Positions 10,508 to 22,830 of a stretch of 64,000 nt of DNA are shown here, one piece after another. The notes under the pieces were generated by a model. That model was not told the origin of the DNA, ran no database searches, and saw nothing but the letters and a program-made list of their open reading frames with translations. The DNA lies in the NCBI GenBank assembly GCA_021234155.1, contig JAJEKV010000010.1, forward strand, positions 6,050,871 to 6,114,870. Direction: 5' to 3'. Positions within the stretch are counted from its first letter, which is position 1, and every line of letters starts with the position of its first letter. The position numbers and the translations under genes were made by a program. The DNA comes from Isoetes taiwanensis (Eukaryota > Streptophyta > Lycopodiopsida > Isoetales > Isoetaceae).

Positions 10508-10585
10508 AATATCACTCCATCTGCCTAGCTCAACCCCAAGTCTGTGTGAGCTCAATCATCCTACATATGGAATGTCTATGTTTAA

Positions 10586-13268
10586 CACTAGAGTTGTTAC
10601 TGGAACTATTCTGGGTTCATCAACCAGAATTGGTCCAGCATACCCTCTGCCACTTAAACCCAGGTATCTAACAAGAGAAATTTCCATTTCACAAGATACC
10701 ATCACTTTTGGAATCTTCACTCGATTCTTTATGGCCATGGAGAATTTCATGACCAATAGATTTACTGATATGTTGTGGTGATTGCCCAAACCTCATTGAA
10801 TTCAGCAGTTTTTACGCCAGGCCAGAACTGCATTCTTCAAACTTTCTAGCATAAAGGGGTCCAAACGTTTCTAAAATTGAAAGTAATTGACGTTTTATGA
10901 TAAAACATGTTGATTTGCATGTTTTCATGTTTCGTTGCTATTAGATGGCTTTATATGAAGTCGTCAAACCATTTTTAGCTTTAAAAAGCTGTTTGAGGTT
11001 ATGAATTGTTTCTCCTTTACTATAACAAATTTTGACGTAAGACTTGCGGCCATAAGTTGTCAACTCTAAGAGCTATAGTCCAATAATTTTTTGAAATGTT
11101 TATAAGTCATGTTGATCTCAATTTTCACTAAAGAAGATTCGATCCGGAATCCAGGACAAAAATAGAACTAACGTGGTTTAACTAAACTCATATATAAGCT
11201 TTCTAAGGGCAATAAATGATGCACTCCATTCATTCCACTTATACATTCATAATAAAGAATTTTATGAACTTAAATATGGTGAATAACCATGTATTCTTTA
11301 CATTTAGAAGTGGTTGCCACTACACAAAATTAGAGTTTAGCTAAGGTAATAATACAAAAAACTCATCTTTTATGGTAGGCAATATTTTTTATGAATGTCA
11401 CCCTTCCTTGGCAACATAGATCTTGAATTTCATGTTAAAGTAACATATTATGTACAAGATTTGATTTAAAATAGACATGGACCATTTCTGGTTTGTACTT
11501 AGGCTTGCCATATTTTAAAACAAGATAGCATTCTTTTTTAACTCATGATTGATTGAAACATGTGATAGAAGTTTAAAATATAGTTTGTATCGTCTTAGTG
11601 CAAAACACACGATGAAATCTTCTTATTTTTACTATCATAAACTTAGTACACGTGTTTCTTTGCTTAAGAGTTCCTACTTTTAGGTACAATAATAGTAACT
11701 TTAGCTTGTCTTTCATGATAGACTATAATTTTTATGGGTTCAAGCTTCATTGGCAACATAGATCTCCAATTTGATGTTAAAAATAACATACTACTATATG
11801 TAAGATTTGAATATAAATGGGCATGGACCATTATGGTCCACAATTAACGAATTGGGTATAGAATTAAATCTCTCTAATTATGATTACCAATTTTATTTAT
11901 TGTTCATTTGTCATTTATACAATGATATGGCGATTTTCTACCTTCTCTAACATAATTTTTGGAAGGGTGAGTGGAGATTCATATAGGTTCAGTTTGCTTG
12001 TGCTTCAACTTTACCATTAAATAATGCAATTCTAGCAACCAACTAATTAAGATGAGGATGTTTTGGCTTCTTGAATGATCATAAGCCATGTGGACCAGCA
12101 ATGGAAGGAAGGAAGGAAGGAAGGAAGGAAGGAAGGAAGGAAGGAAGGAAGGAAGAAAATTTTAATGTCCACGGAACCCAATCGGGTTATGGGAAACAGA
12201 CATAGCAGTCTATCTTTATTTTTCATAGTTCTAGCTTTTTATATTTGTTTTTCATTCTTTTGCATTGCTTCCACAACTTGAGAAGATAAAAAATACAAGT
12301 TTTGAGTTCACCATTCAATACATAGGTTTATGAAATCCATGGAACGCGTACTCTAACAGATAACTTGGAATGAACACTAGAAAGTTTATCCTAAACCTCA
12401 AGATCAGGAGCATTGATTATTTTCAATGAATAGAGTAGCTCATGAGGTGCTTATATCCCGCAATTGAAACTGAAATTGATTAACATGAGGGAGTTCTTAA
12501 TTTTAAAAAGAAGGTGGACCGGTAATGGTCTCAGATAATACGAACCTTTCTTGATTTCTTGAAAACAAACGCTATGCTTTTTTGACGTGTTTGTTTTTGG
12601 GGTGATTCCATATCGTGGTAACCTTTCATAATGTGATTTTTTTGCGGATGACTTTGAATCATTTTACTCCTATATAGACATAAGTTATCATTCACTTGTA
12701 ATTGAAAAAATAAAAGAAAATCAAAACCTCATCATCAAGGCTAATGGACATTTTTCTTAGATAAAGCAAGTTGTCTAATACTTATATTCAAAATTTTGGG
12801 TCAAAATTCATTTTCCTACAAAAGTTAGAGATTTGATTTGGGAACAGCTTTCTGGAAACCAGTATTGGTTCACAGAAGACAAGCAGCAGTTTTGACCCTG
12901 TCATGTTCAAACAACCCTATCTCCCTTCTCAGACCTCGGATTGAGGTGCAGTTTTTTGTGTCTTACTCTCTAACTCGTGTAGAAAAATACAAAAATAATG
13001 AAAAAAATCATAAAAATTGTCTTACCGAGACAGTTTTACTTTATCTAAACATGTAGCGAAACAGACTTGACCCCCTTGGGTTTACCTAAGTGTAACTCTC
13101 ATGAATGGGGACGAATAGATTTTTAGGTATTTTTCCCATGCAACATGACTGCCATATATTAACATATAAGAAGGGTTTGACTGATTATTGAACCCCTGAT
13201 TTTATATGAATTTTAACGCGAACAGTGCAAATGCACCTTTTCTGGTTCATCATGTGACGACTCTAGTG
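10586..13268. mobile_element. 2.7 kb non-autonomous TIR DNA transposon
   Basis: This insertion is absent from units 2 and 3, which read GTTTAACAG at the site. The ends are CACTAGAGTTGTTAC and the complement of CACTAGAGTCGTCAC (13 of 15 match). TTAA flanks both sides (10582-10585, 13269-13272). Alternatively the ends are ACACTAG with a TA duplication. The CACTA-like tip suggests EnSpm, but a 3 bp duplication does not fit, so the superfamily is open. The interior is AT-rich with no convincing ORF and no transposase. AACCAGAA-type motifs occur near both ends. Confidence 0.8.
12102..12154. repeat. (GGAA)n microsatellite
   Basis: About 13 GGAA units inside the 2.7 kb transposon. Confidence 0.95.
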
Positions 13269-14267
13269 TTAACAGAAATGTTTCCTTGCAGATACCCAGC
13301 CCCTTGTAACATGGGATTAATATGGCTTCTCTAGAACTTCTTCTTGACCGCGCCTTCTCTCCAACTCATACGGGTAACATCCACCATAACCCATATTCTT
13401 ATACTGTCTTTGTAGTGGTCTAAGTCATCTATGTGCATCCCCCCTCTGGCCATCCACCTCTCTATGTCTGCAAACCACCCCTTTGGGCGGGTCTCCTCCA
13501 AATCCATCCTAGGCAGACTATCATCTGGCATGACATAGAGCACTTTGTGCACAAGAGTCCTACAAAGTGCTCCTGCTTCCAAAGAGAGCATCCCACACTC
13601 CACTAGCAGCTTATCATATGGTGTTTGCATTTTGGTTCCTAGTTCAACTCGAAAAGATCTCTTCTGTATTTTTTCAAATTTCTTCCATCTATCCAAGGCC
13701 AATCCTGGCCCCCAGACTTCGCACCCATATAGCACAATCGACTGCACCAATACAATATAGAATTGTCTCTTCATGCCAAAACCCCATATGTCTGCCTTCC
13801 TCACCTTCTCTGCATGACGTATAGAGCTTTAAGACCCCCATCTGCTTTTTGCTCCGCTGCTATATTCCAATTCGGACTTTTGTCTACAACAAGACCAAGG
13901 TATTTATAGCTGTCCACAATGTTGACAAGCTCTCCTTTATAAAACACCTTCACATGATCTACTTTAGTAGCCCCGAACACCACAATCTTGGTTTTAGCCA
14001 TGTTCACCCGCATGCCTTTTGTATCACAGAAATTCTTCAAAATATCTAGGTGCTTCTGCAGACCTGCCACACACCTGGATAGTAGTACCACATTATCAGC
14101 ATACAACAGCAGCATCAAAGCATATCCATTAAGAGGTGACCCATCACCACCATTCAGGTTTATCCACTCTAACCAATTGATTTATGAAAAGACCAAACAA
14201 CGTGGGGGATAACGGGCAGCTTGACTTTCCACATATTCATCACTAGTATAAGGGGAGGAGAGTTGGA
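13269..14267 (-). pseudogene. LINE ORF2 fragment (RT end and C-terminal domain), unit 1
   Basis: Two minus-strand frames, 13801-14118 and 13331-13804, are contiguous parts of a non-LTR retrotransposon ORF2. The first has the RT catalytic box as YADN (canonical YADD) in LLLYADNVVLLSR, then thumb sequence YLGLVVD. The second is the post-RT region (IVLYGCEVWGPGL). A frameshift separates them. A stretch of about 20 bp present in units 2 and 3 (CTCTGCTTAACACCCATA, near 27195) is missing near 14219. The fragment ends at the tandem-duplication joint 14267. Confidence 0.85.
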
Positions 14268-15042
14268 ATAAAATAACGGCTAAAGTTAGCCAAATGGCTA
14301 TTTTATAGTAGTTTTGCCAAGAAAAATGGCTAAAGTAAATGGAAAAAATGCTCCAAAAAAAGAAAATTTTAGCCCAATTTTTTTGCCGCTCAAGTGACCT
14401 TTTAGGTTGAATAGCCAAACCTTTACCTCTAGACATATCCACCAGGACATCGATTAGCTAAACCTAAGATAGAATGGGCTTGGAAAAATGGATAAATTAG
14501 CCCAGAATCCAACACCAATATATTTACCAACTTTAAGAAATTATCAAGAAATTAGCCTATCAAATATGGTTTATATTTTTCTTTTTTCTTTTCCCCCCTT
14601 TTTTTTGTTCTAAGTACAAAGTTGAAGCATTAGAGAAAAAGGAACAATGTACCCTTTTGTTTTAAGTTTTTGAACATGTCCATGTATGGTTGTGTCTTGA
14701 TTTATGTCTTTATTCTTCATATCAAGGAAGTCATAACAATGATAGTAATTCCATCAATTATGCTATATTATGTTGATTGCCATTATTTTATCTATATTGC
14801 ATTACATTGTATTTACAATAAATCCAATGTCTTTGCCAAAATGCTTGGATTTTTTAATATTACTATAGCGATGGCTAATATTTGCCTCTCCATTTTCTGA
14901 ACGTTTAGCCAAAAGCAAGAAACTGTGATGGAGAAAAATCATTTAGTTTAGCCAAGCGTTAAAAACTTCTAGCCCCAATTTCAAGGTAGTTTAGCTAAAT
15001 CTATTTTGGCTACACTAAAATATAGGAGTAGTAATTTATTCC
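14265..15042. mobile_element. Inverted-repeat element rich in TAGCCAAA, unit 2
   Basis: Begins GGAATAAAATAACGG and ends with the complement of GGAATAAATTAC. Both terminal regions contain many GGCTAAA/TAGCCAAA motifs in both orientations, as in subterminal repeats of a hAT-like or other TIR element. No transposase. Its left tip coincides with the tandem-duplication joint. It matches 27256-27657 plus 29849-30231 in unit 3. Confidence 0.5.
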
Positions 15043-15065
15043 ATGTTCCTGTTGCTATGTCTTCA

Positions 15066-16013
15066 TCAATGTGAACTCGTGATCTTCTTTTTGTTGTTGG
15101 CTTTCCACACACTCGGGTTTATTGCAAGCGGTGATCTTGGGCTTGTCTCAAAAATATTGCAACCACTTGGTGTTTCTTTCCCACTATTTTCCTTTTGAGC
15201 ACTTGAAGTATCCTTGCTGTTATGCTTCTCATTATCAATAGGGCTGTTAGGACTGTCAGGAACACCTCCAGTATTGTCAACATTTATGAATTCCTCTTCC
15301 ACAAAAGAGGCTTCAGTACCAATTGTCTCATAGAATGCTTGAGACACGAATTCGTTTGTGTGCATTTGAGCTTCCTCAAATACCTCGGGACCAAAAGATC
15401 CATCATCTCCACTACTAGATGTGTCTCTCTCATTAGTCTGTCCATGCTTTAAATCTTCCATGAATTCAAACCATGGCCAACTTGAAGGTTTACGCACACC
15501 AGTCCTATTTGAAGCCTCTTTTTCATCCCTAAATTTTATCTGCAACTTATCCCAGTTGTTTCTCAATTGCCTTAAATCTTCCAAATCTTCCACTGAGTGT
15601 TGAAGTTTGATCATGATCTTTCTCCACTGACTGGCAGAAAGATTAATATCTCCATTGTTATGAACCTTATACTCTTTCATCAAGGATAACATTGTGCCAA
15701 TTGCATTGTCAGACCAATCAATAGGTCGCTTTCTTTTTTTGCTTTGAATGGCATCAGAATCATTTTCATGAATAATCAAGGCCAAAGAATTTTCAGGGGG
15801 TATCGACTCACCAGGATTTATAGCCAATGCCTTTTTCTGCTTCCTCAGATTGCAATCTTTTGTACCTTGAGGTTGAGAACTGATCTGCAATGCATCGGGT
15901 TCAAGAATTTGACCAGTCATCTTCTTAGACCTCTTTGAAGGCAATTTCTCAGTTCTAGGAGGCACAAAAGGTTTCATGTTTGTTGGGAGAGCAGATCTAG
16001 TAGCTCTAGTCAT
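15066..16013 (-). CDS. Myb/SANT-like (trihelix-type) DNA-binding protein
   Basis: A 315-residue ORF. Basic clusters lie at residues 26-31 and 91-97 (SKKRKRP, a likely nuclear localisation signal). The domain at about 98-188 starts RPIDWSDNAIG, has a central Trp (SQWRKIM) and ends with RNNWDKLQIK and WPWFEFMEDL. This spacing of tryptophans fits the Myb/SANT-like or trihelix fold found in plant transcription factors and in the accessory protein of PIF/Harbinger transposons. The C-terminal half is acidic and Ser/Asn-rich. The start is the first ATG; the 5' flank is a pyrimidine-rich block. The unit 3 copy (30252-31200) has frame changes, so this is the only open version. No transposase is adjacent, so host gene versus transposon gene is unresolved. 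Confidence 0.6.
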   Translation of the reverse strand: MTRATRSALPTNMKPFVPPRTEKLPSKRSKKMTGQILEPDALQISSQPQGTKDCNLRKQKKALAINPGESIPPENSLALIIHENDSDAIQSKKRKRPIDWSDNAIGTMLSLMKEYKVHNNGDINLSASQWRKIMIKLQHSVEDLEDLRQLRNNWDKLQIKFRDEKEASNRTGVRKPSSWPWFEFMEDLKHGQTNERDTSSSGDDGSFGPEVFEEAQMHTNEFVSQAFYETIGTEASFVEEEFINVDNTGGVPDSPNSPIDNEKHNSKDTSSAQKENSGKETPSGCNIFETSPRSPLAINPSVWKANNKKKITSSH

Positions 16014-16037
16014 GACTGAATGCTTGGTAGAATAGAA

Positions 16038-16836
16038 ATTGACAGTAAATTAGTTCTTGATCACAATTTACATCAGAAATTTGCAAGAACAATTACAAAC
16101 TAAAAACTGGAAATCCTATTGTCAATGCTCGAGGATATTGAATTGCAAGGCCGATCTCTTAACCAAATGCGGAATTGAAGTATTAACTGCGCGGGTGGAT
16201 CAGGGAAAGAATATGGAGATCATTTCTTGAACAGGGGTCGGAATTGGTGGCTCAAATTCCGGGAAAGTTTTTGGGCGCCAAAAATGAAAAACCCGCCGTT
16301 ATGCCCCTAACCATAAAACCGGCGAGGGGGTTAATGGAAACGCTCTAACAATAGTTAGGGGCCATTTGTCTCTCAAAGGGAGAGCCTTGACTCTTCCTTC
16401 ATCTCTCGCCATCTCCCATCTCTCCCAATCTCTCAAGTTGTCTCCCGACAAGCATGTGGCCAACGCATCCCCCTCCCTCCCTCCCTCCCTCCCTCACCCT
16501 CCCTCACCCTCCCCCCCTCCATACATATATACATAAGCAAATGCTAATAAAAAGCCCTAAAACTACTTACTCGATGTTATTTAGATGCTACAAATATGCA
16601 TCCCTTTTGGATCTAAGCCGTTTCTTACATATAACATGCTACGCCTCTATATTTTCTTCTTCTCCAACCCGTAACATTCTAATCTGAACGTATTAATACA
16701 AAGCCAAGGATTTTTGGCAGTACGCTTTCCTTGTGTTCTCTTTTGTTTGGGTGCATCTTATACAAGGGGTAGCTTCGGGCATCAAGAGCAGTTGGATGGG
16801 CATACTCACGAGTTATTCTTCATTTTGGGTCGTAGA

Positions 16837-16840
<4 letters not shown>
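16038..16840. other. Non-coding repeat block, unit 2
   Basis: Equivalent of 1-786. No gene seen. Possible upstream region of the Myb-like ORF; the CCCTCCCT tract is longer than in unit 1. Confidence 0.5.
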
Positions 16841-16867
<27 letters not shown>

Positions 16868-17033
16868 AAGAAGAAGAAGAAGAAGAAGAAGAAGAAGAAG
16901 AAGAAGAAGAAGAAGAAGAAGAAGAAGAAGAAGAAGAAGAAGAAGAAGAAGAAGAAGAAGAAGAAGAAGAAGAAGAAGAAGAAGAAGAAGAAGAAGAAGA
17001 AGAAGAAGAAGAAGAAGAAGAAGAAGAAGAAGA
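16841..17033. repeat. Expanded (AAG)n microsatellite, about 64 pure units
   Basis: Uninterrupted AAG repeats of about 192 bp, the longest of the three copies. Confidence 0.95.
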
Positions 17034-17240
17034 GGAGATTTTAACGTCACGCCACAAGGCAGCGTCCTATCGGACATGTGACACTTTACAACACACCCAT
17101 ATGGGTCCTGCCCCCACCACTTTACATTGCTGAAGTGGGTCCTTCCCCCACCAACTTTACATTGCATGACCACTTTCACAACGAGGCGTTGAACCCGTGA
17201 CCTTGGGTATGGCAGTTTAACGTCTTACCAAAGTTGTTAC
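16841..17240 (-). mobile_element. SINE-like element, unit 2
   Basis: Same element as 787-1090, with the perfect B box GGTTCAACGCC on the minus strand and ATAAG at both borders. The tail is greatly expanded. Confidence 0.6.
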
Positions 17241-19307
17241 ATAAGATTTGGAATGGTTCAGGGGGGTATTCGTATCCCTGAACCGTATTATTCAGATGTC
17301 AGAAAATAGGTTTCGTGATTTGCATGGTCGGCGGCCAGTTCTTCTCTACATAGGATGTTAAGGCGATAGGGGTTGGGGGCACCCAGTTTGCCCAGTTTAT
17401 CTTCAACCAGTGCCGGGGTCAGGGGTTGGATTTGTTGAGGCTGCACAGTTTGTCTTGCCTAGTTTTCCTTGCCAAGATGGGCGGTTCCTTGCAGCATATG
17501 CTCCTGCTGGATCTGCAGATGCTTGTAGATGCTTACAGGTGGATTAGGGCTTACACAGGCAGATGGTTATAGATGCTCCTGTTGGCTCTGCAGATGCTTG
17601 TAAATGCTTGGCATATCTTTGAAGCCGATTCTTGCTTGCCTGGCTTGCGCGACTCTTAGTTTTGATTACAGCCAATATAAATTGTGGTGCAGAAGTAACA
17701 AAATTTGTTGCAGTGATTATTCTGCTTGCTTAATCGATTCTGGGGATTCACTGTCATTCCTTTGGCAGTGGTTCAGGTATGTGTCCATTTCTTTAGGAGG
17801 TTTTGTAAGAAGGAGCCATTTACTACTTATGTTGCTTCTATTTATTCAGCGGATGTCAGTAATAGATGTGTGCAAATCCTGTTCAAGCAGAATATAATAT
17901 AGTGAAGCAATGTGGAATCACTTGGCAAGAGATTCAAATCCAAAACAAAAAAAAGTACCTGTTGTAATTTTGGTATAGGCAACTGTTGCATGCAATTATG
18001 TTCTGTTGTGTTCATGTTCATGTGCCACTTGTATTGTTTTCGGATTGCTGCCTGTAGGCAAAGTGTTGGATCATGCTAAGTGTTGGATGATGTATGTGCT
18101 GTGATTTAATGTATTTGGAGTTGTTGTGCACTCCATACATGTGACAGTCTATTATTTCTGTAATGGCACAGATGTTGGACAATCTCCTTATTGCTGTCCA
18201 TGTTTAAGATGACGTATTGTTTAATGTAATGTATGTATTCTCATTGACTACATTGTTGACTCTAAAGAATAGGGCTGAAACCATAGGATGACGTGGAAAA
18301 TGGGGTTTGACCCCATCTTCTTTTTGGATGGACGGCTAGGGTTGTAAGTTCAGGCATACCCTGTGGTATATTCCATGGATCAAAGGCTCCGATATCTCAA
18401 CCTGTGAAACACACATCAAGGTAGATTAAGCTCCTTGTGTATAACAAAAATCATTATTTAAATAAATTACAAGAATTGAGGATGGTTTGTATCAAAGGCT
18501 CCGATATCTCAACCTGTGAAACACACATCAAGGTAGATTAAGCTCCTTGTGTATAACAAAAATCATTATTTAAATAAATTACAAGAATTGAGGATGGTTT
18601 GTAATGTAAAATACGTGTTCTGCTCGTTGTTTGTGGGATTTGAACCCACATATACATCCATGCCATATAAGTATACACATTTTCCATTGTATTTCTGCTT
18701 CATCTAAAGTATCCAAGATATAAAGCCAAAAAAGCAAAGCAAGCAAATTGGATAGAAATAAGGCTGTGATTAAAATAATTAAATCTTTTAACATAAAATT
18801 GGTGGTAATCTGCAGAATAATACATTGATGGCAATAAGATAAGTCATATATCTGCAAAGAACCAGCAAAACAAGAATCTCAAAAACATACATTTGTATTG
18901 AACTTACATTGGAGAGTGTCATGCAATCATTTCTAAATTTTAGTTAGAATTGATGTCACGCTGATGCCACACTATTTTTTGATATGATAAATGTAGCCCT
19001 TGCAGGTGCTTTAGGGCTTTCAGAGGCGGCCCAAGAAAGGAGCTACCAGTTTTGACAGATTGGTTTTGGCAAATCCGTTTTGGAGGTTTTGGCGGATCGG
19101 TTTGTTCTTAGAAGTAGATGCTTCATTCGCAAAAACATCTTGTTGAGTTTTCTTGCTTGCGTGATGCTCTGACTATTTTTTGCAGAGATTGCTTGCTTGT
19201 CTCTAGATTTTGGTCTGCAAATCCATTCAAATCTTGTATAAGGACCGATTTAGAGCGGATTTATTCACTGAAATAGAGCATTTTCCATTTGGAAATTTGA
19301 GCCTAGT
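17241..19307. other. Non-coding repeat block, unit 2
   Basis: Equivalent of 1091-3041. No gene seen. A 112 bp direct duplication is present (18379-18490, 18491-18602), starting ATCAAAGGCTCCGATATC. It shares the T-arm-like palindrome GTGGGTTCAAATCCCAC (minus strand, near 18634-18650). Confidence 0.6.
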
Positions 19308-19489
19308 GTTGATTACATCCCGTAATCCACGGGAGGGGGGCATTTCGCCCTTGTAGGATTTTCGGCGGCGCTACGGACCTCGGCGGCACTTTCGCGGCCA
19401 TGCTCATGCACCGCCCTACTGGTGGCGCCACCTCGAGATCCTACTGGGCGGAATGCCTCCCCTCCCGTGGATTACGTAGTACGTAATAA
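19308..19489. mobile_element. Foldback MITE, unit 2
   Basis: Arms start at 19322 and end near 19473, paired as in unit 1. The GC-rich loop differs strongly from units 1 and 3 although the arms and flanks are nearly identical. Confidence 0.7.
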
Positions 19490-20415
19490 CAAGCGAAATA
19501 TGATGTCGAACTACGAGCAACAATTAAAAGGTTAGAAAATACACACCCATAGTTGCAATAGCGGAACAGAGATAGCTTAGTCCAACTGCATCCGGATGGC
19601 AAATTTGATCTGTAACCTGTACTATGTGTGTGCGTAAAGAAACACAGACACATAGTACAACCCTAAAATACCACTTTCGAAATTTTGCATGTTTGAATTT
19701 CAAGTATACTTACCATGATTAAGGCGTATGCTAACATATGCTGGACAATGACACAACACATGTACCTCATCCTCAAAGATCCCACAACCACATACCCTGC
19801 ATGCCCTGAGCTCATGTGGAATATCACTCCATCTGCCTAGCTCAACCCCAAGTCTGTGTGAGCTCAATCTCATCCTACATATGGAATGTCTATGTTTAAC
19901 AGAAATGTTTCCTTGCAGATACCCAGCCCCTTGTAACATGGGATTAATATGGCTTCTCTAGAACTTCTTCTTGACCGCGCCTTCTCTCCAACTCATACGG
20001 GTAACATCCACCATAACCCATATTCTTATACTGTCTTTGTAGTGGTCTAAGTCATCTATGTGCATCCCCCCTCTGGCCATCCACCTCTCTATGTCTGCAA
20101 ACCACCCCTTTGGGCGGGTCTCCTCCAAAGCCATCCTAGGCAGACTGTCATCTGGCATGACATAGAGCACTTTGTGCACAAGAGTCCTACAAAGTGCTCC
20201 TGCTTCCAAAGAGAGCATCCCACACTCCACTAGCAGCTTATCATATGGTGTTTGCATTTTGGTTCCTAGTTCAACTCGAAAAGATCTCTTCTGTATTTTT
20301 TCAAATTTCTTCCATCTATCCAAGGCCAATCCTGGCCCCCAGACTTCGCACCCATATAGCACAATCGACTGCACCAATACAATATACAATTGTCTCTTCA
20401 TGCCAAAACCCCATA
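19490..20415 (-). pseudogene. LINE C-terminal region and 3' UTR, unit 2
   Basis: Minus-strand ORF2 end. The 19700-19939 frame holds the C-terminal finger (CRVCGCGIFEDEVHVLCHC). The 19958-20415 frame holds the post-RT domain and reads on into the transposon inserted at 20416. The 3' UTR hairpin is at 19619-19658. Confidence 0.85.
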
Positions 20416-20430
20416 CACAAGGCCCCCAAA

Positions 20431-22009
20431 ATTGAATCAGTATGATTTTTTTGAAATGATTTATTAGTGAAAACCAAATCTTAAAATCATTACTGATATG
20501 TGGGCCAAAAAGTTTACAAACCATATCTGGTTATACATTATAGTTCATCAATACAATTCCACGACGTGATAAAAGATCATTGTTTTTTGATATGGTAGTA
20601 GAACATGATAGTTATAGCTAGTCTTTATAACAACTTAAAATATATGATGTGCATTATTGCTTAATATGTCTAGTTTAATAGAATGATTATCAATCCCATC
20701 TATCTTCCTTAGCATATACACATGGTAATTTTAAGTGTCTATGTTATAATCGTAACAATATACGATAAACGTAATTGGTTTAGGTTTGCGAGTATGAGTT
20801 TATAGTGATTAATTGTAACAACAACATACGATAAGTATAGTTGGTTTAGATTTGCTAGTATGACTTTTTTTTGCATGATACCAAATGGTTAACCACCACA
20901 ATATTACCAAATAGTTTACCAGTATAATTTTACAACCTAATTTTGGGCATATGATATTTAATAGTGTTGTATGACAATGCAGTAGAGGATTTAGGGAATT
21001 TTGTGACTACAATGGAAGGTGAACATGTGGGAGTTGAACCCACAATCTTACCATGTGTTTCACAATACAATTAGATCAGATATAGTCATGTAGTATGTTT
21101 CTAAAGAGCCAGGCACCTAAAAGGAATGAGCAATTTAGAAGCCAAATTTCTTTAGAAGCATAATCATTCCTAAACAGAATAAGCAATTTAGAAGCCAGAT
21201 TGCTTAAAAGCATGGAAAGAAAGGCTGGAAGCATTTTTCCAACAGCCTGCAAAACATTAATCCTTTCAAAACCTACATTCACCCTTTCAGAACCTAAGAA
21301 CATGGAAAATCATACATTTATGCTAAGTACAGATCTTAGTTCTGATTTGCAATATCATAACCAGTGCACCATAGGAAAAGCAGACAATTATGTGGCATAA
21401 ACTTTACCTTGGCTGCTCTAGTAGTGCTTGGAATGATGTTGAACCCAGCTCGTCTTCCAGCACGCCAGTCCAGCACGCCAGTCTTTGCTTGACGGTTTAG
21501 TGCACATATCAATAAACTATGGGGTTACAGGCAAGGGGGAGAGGGAGAAAGTTTACCTCCAAGTACATACAATACTTCCTGCGATAAATCTGCAGGTACC
21601 CAAGCATAAGAAACTTGACATAAGATAGAGTTATAGCTCTTTAGTTCGTGATGATGAACAACCCCACCTGCATGAGCAGAGCTTTCAAAGAAGAGCGAGA
21701 ACAGTCATCATGTAAGGTACCAATGAAAAATCTGTCGGCAGCAGCATCGACAAAAGGAAAACCATATGCATAGACTATCTTGGCAATTTCTGTATCTGAA
21801 CAGATTGCCACCTGCCACTCAGATTCCAATAAATTCAACAAGCTATAATTCAATGACCAATAGAACACAAGCTCAAAAACAACAATTGCATTAACTCTAC
21901 TTTTTAGTACCTCTATCACAGCTAGAAGATGAACTGCTTCTGGTCTTATAATTCCATCAGTCAATGTAGATGGAGTTTGAACTTGTACAAGTCTCCGTTC
22001 AACCATCTG
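20431..22009. other. Interior of CACAA element, left part
   Basis: AT-rich, no recognised gene in the first 1.2 kb. A minus-strand T-arm-like palindrome (GTGGGTTCAACTCCCAC) is at about 21027-21043. An open minus-strand frame, 21641-22010, downstream of the HKT-like exon is unrecognised (contains SEWQVAICSDTEIAKIV). Confidence 0.4.
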
Positions 22010-22169
22010 TTCCCACAAACCTCTATGTCTTCCAAGAAGCATTACTATAATTACCAGCTTTCCTGCAACACTGAATAATCCAGACAAACAGAATGGCACA
22101 TCTGTGCAAGGCCTGGAAGCAGTCAATTGGCAGCTGTAGCCTACAGACAAGCCTGCATTGCCATATCCA
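22010..22169 (-). pseudogene. HKT/Trk-type potassium transporter exon fragment
   Basis: Minus-strand translation reads GYGNAGLSVGYSC, then CLSGLFSVAGKLVIIVMLLG and R. These are the last pore-loop and following helix signatures of plant HKT (Trk superfamily) Na+/K+ transporters: a filter-type Gly in GNAG(L/F)S and the GKL..I..M..GR motif. An acceptor-like TTCTGCAG lies just before the exon at 22170-22177. The frame runs on, unrelated, to 21641. Only about 55 residues remain and no other HKT exon is evident, so this is a captured fragment, not a working gene. Confidence 0.75.
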
Positions 22170-22830
22170 CTGCAGAACAGAACAAACATGTTAGCATCCA
22201 AATCTGACACCCAACATAATCACAAAGGTTTCCTCATTCCAACCTGACTACTTCAAAGATCATGTTGAAAATGGAAAAGTTAAGGCCATATGGACAAATT
22301 TTCTCCTCTCTAGAACATAAAGCAAGAACACAGCACTGGCCAAATATGCAGATTCTTTTGCAAGTAACTTCCTGGACTGCCTCAAGATCTGTTTGTAGGT
22401 GCCTCATTTCTAGTCCTTAGCTTTCATTCTAGTTGTTTTTCTTAAAAGGAAAACTGGGTAGACTGCAATATACCTGCATGTAGTCAACGTATTATATTTC
22501 TAGATATGATATATAAGCAGAATGAGCAAATAATATAGAAATTTGAACTCGCATCATGATTGCAAATACTACCAGCAACAGTTGTTTGGCTTGCTTTTGT
22601 AAAAATAAGGTATAAAAGAGATTAGTTACCCTTACTTCTTCTCTAACGTTTCGTTATACTACAATTCCAACAAGCAATATTATAAAAGAAATAATGCCTA
22701 AAAAGAGCTCATCTATGATCTCCCTTTGCTGTCTACATGCAAGAGATTAAATCTAAAAAGAGCGTATCCATAATCTGCTTTGCTTTTGTATAAGTCTAAA
22801 CAGGTAATGGAGCTTAGAAATAATGCCATA

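Larger units (their letters stand above)
1..14267. repeat. Tandem unit 1 (left end outside window)
   Basis: First of three head-to-tail copies. Base 1 corresponds to 16038 in unit 2 and 31225 in unit 3, with near-identity by eye. The missing left part (inverted-repeat element and Myb-like ORF) should lie upstream of the window. The unit is inflated by two private insertions, the gypsy element 3562-10507 and the TIR element 10586-13268. Removing them and their target duplications restores continuity with units 2 and 3. It has one copy of the 112 bp segment that is doubled in units 2 and 3. Confidence 0.9.

Noticed and set aside
13331-14118. Functional reverse transcriptase gene in unit 1
   Set aside because: Frameshift, missing endonuclease, YADN active site, and broken at the tandem joint.
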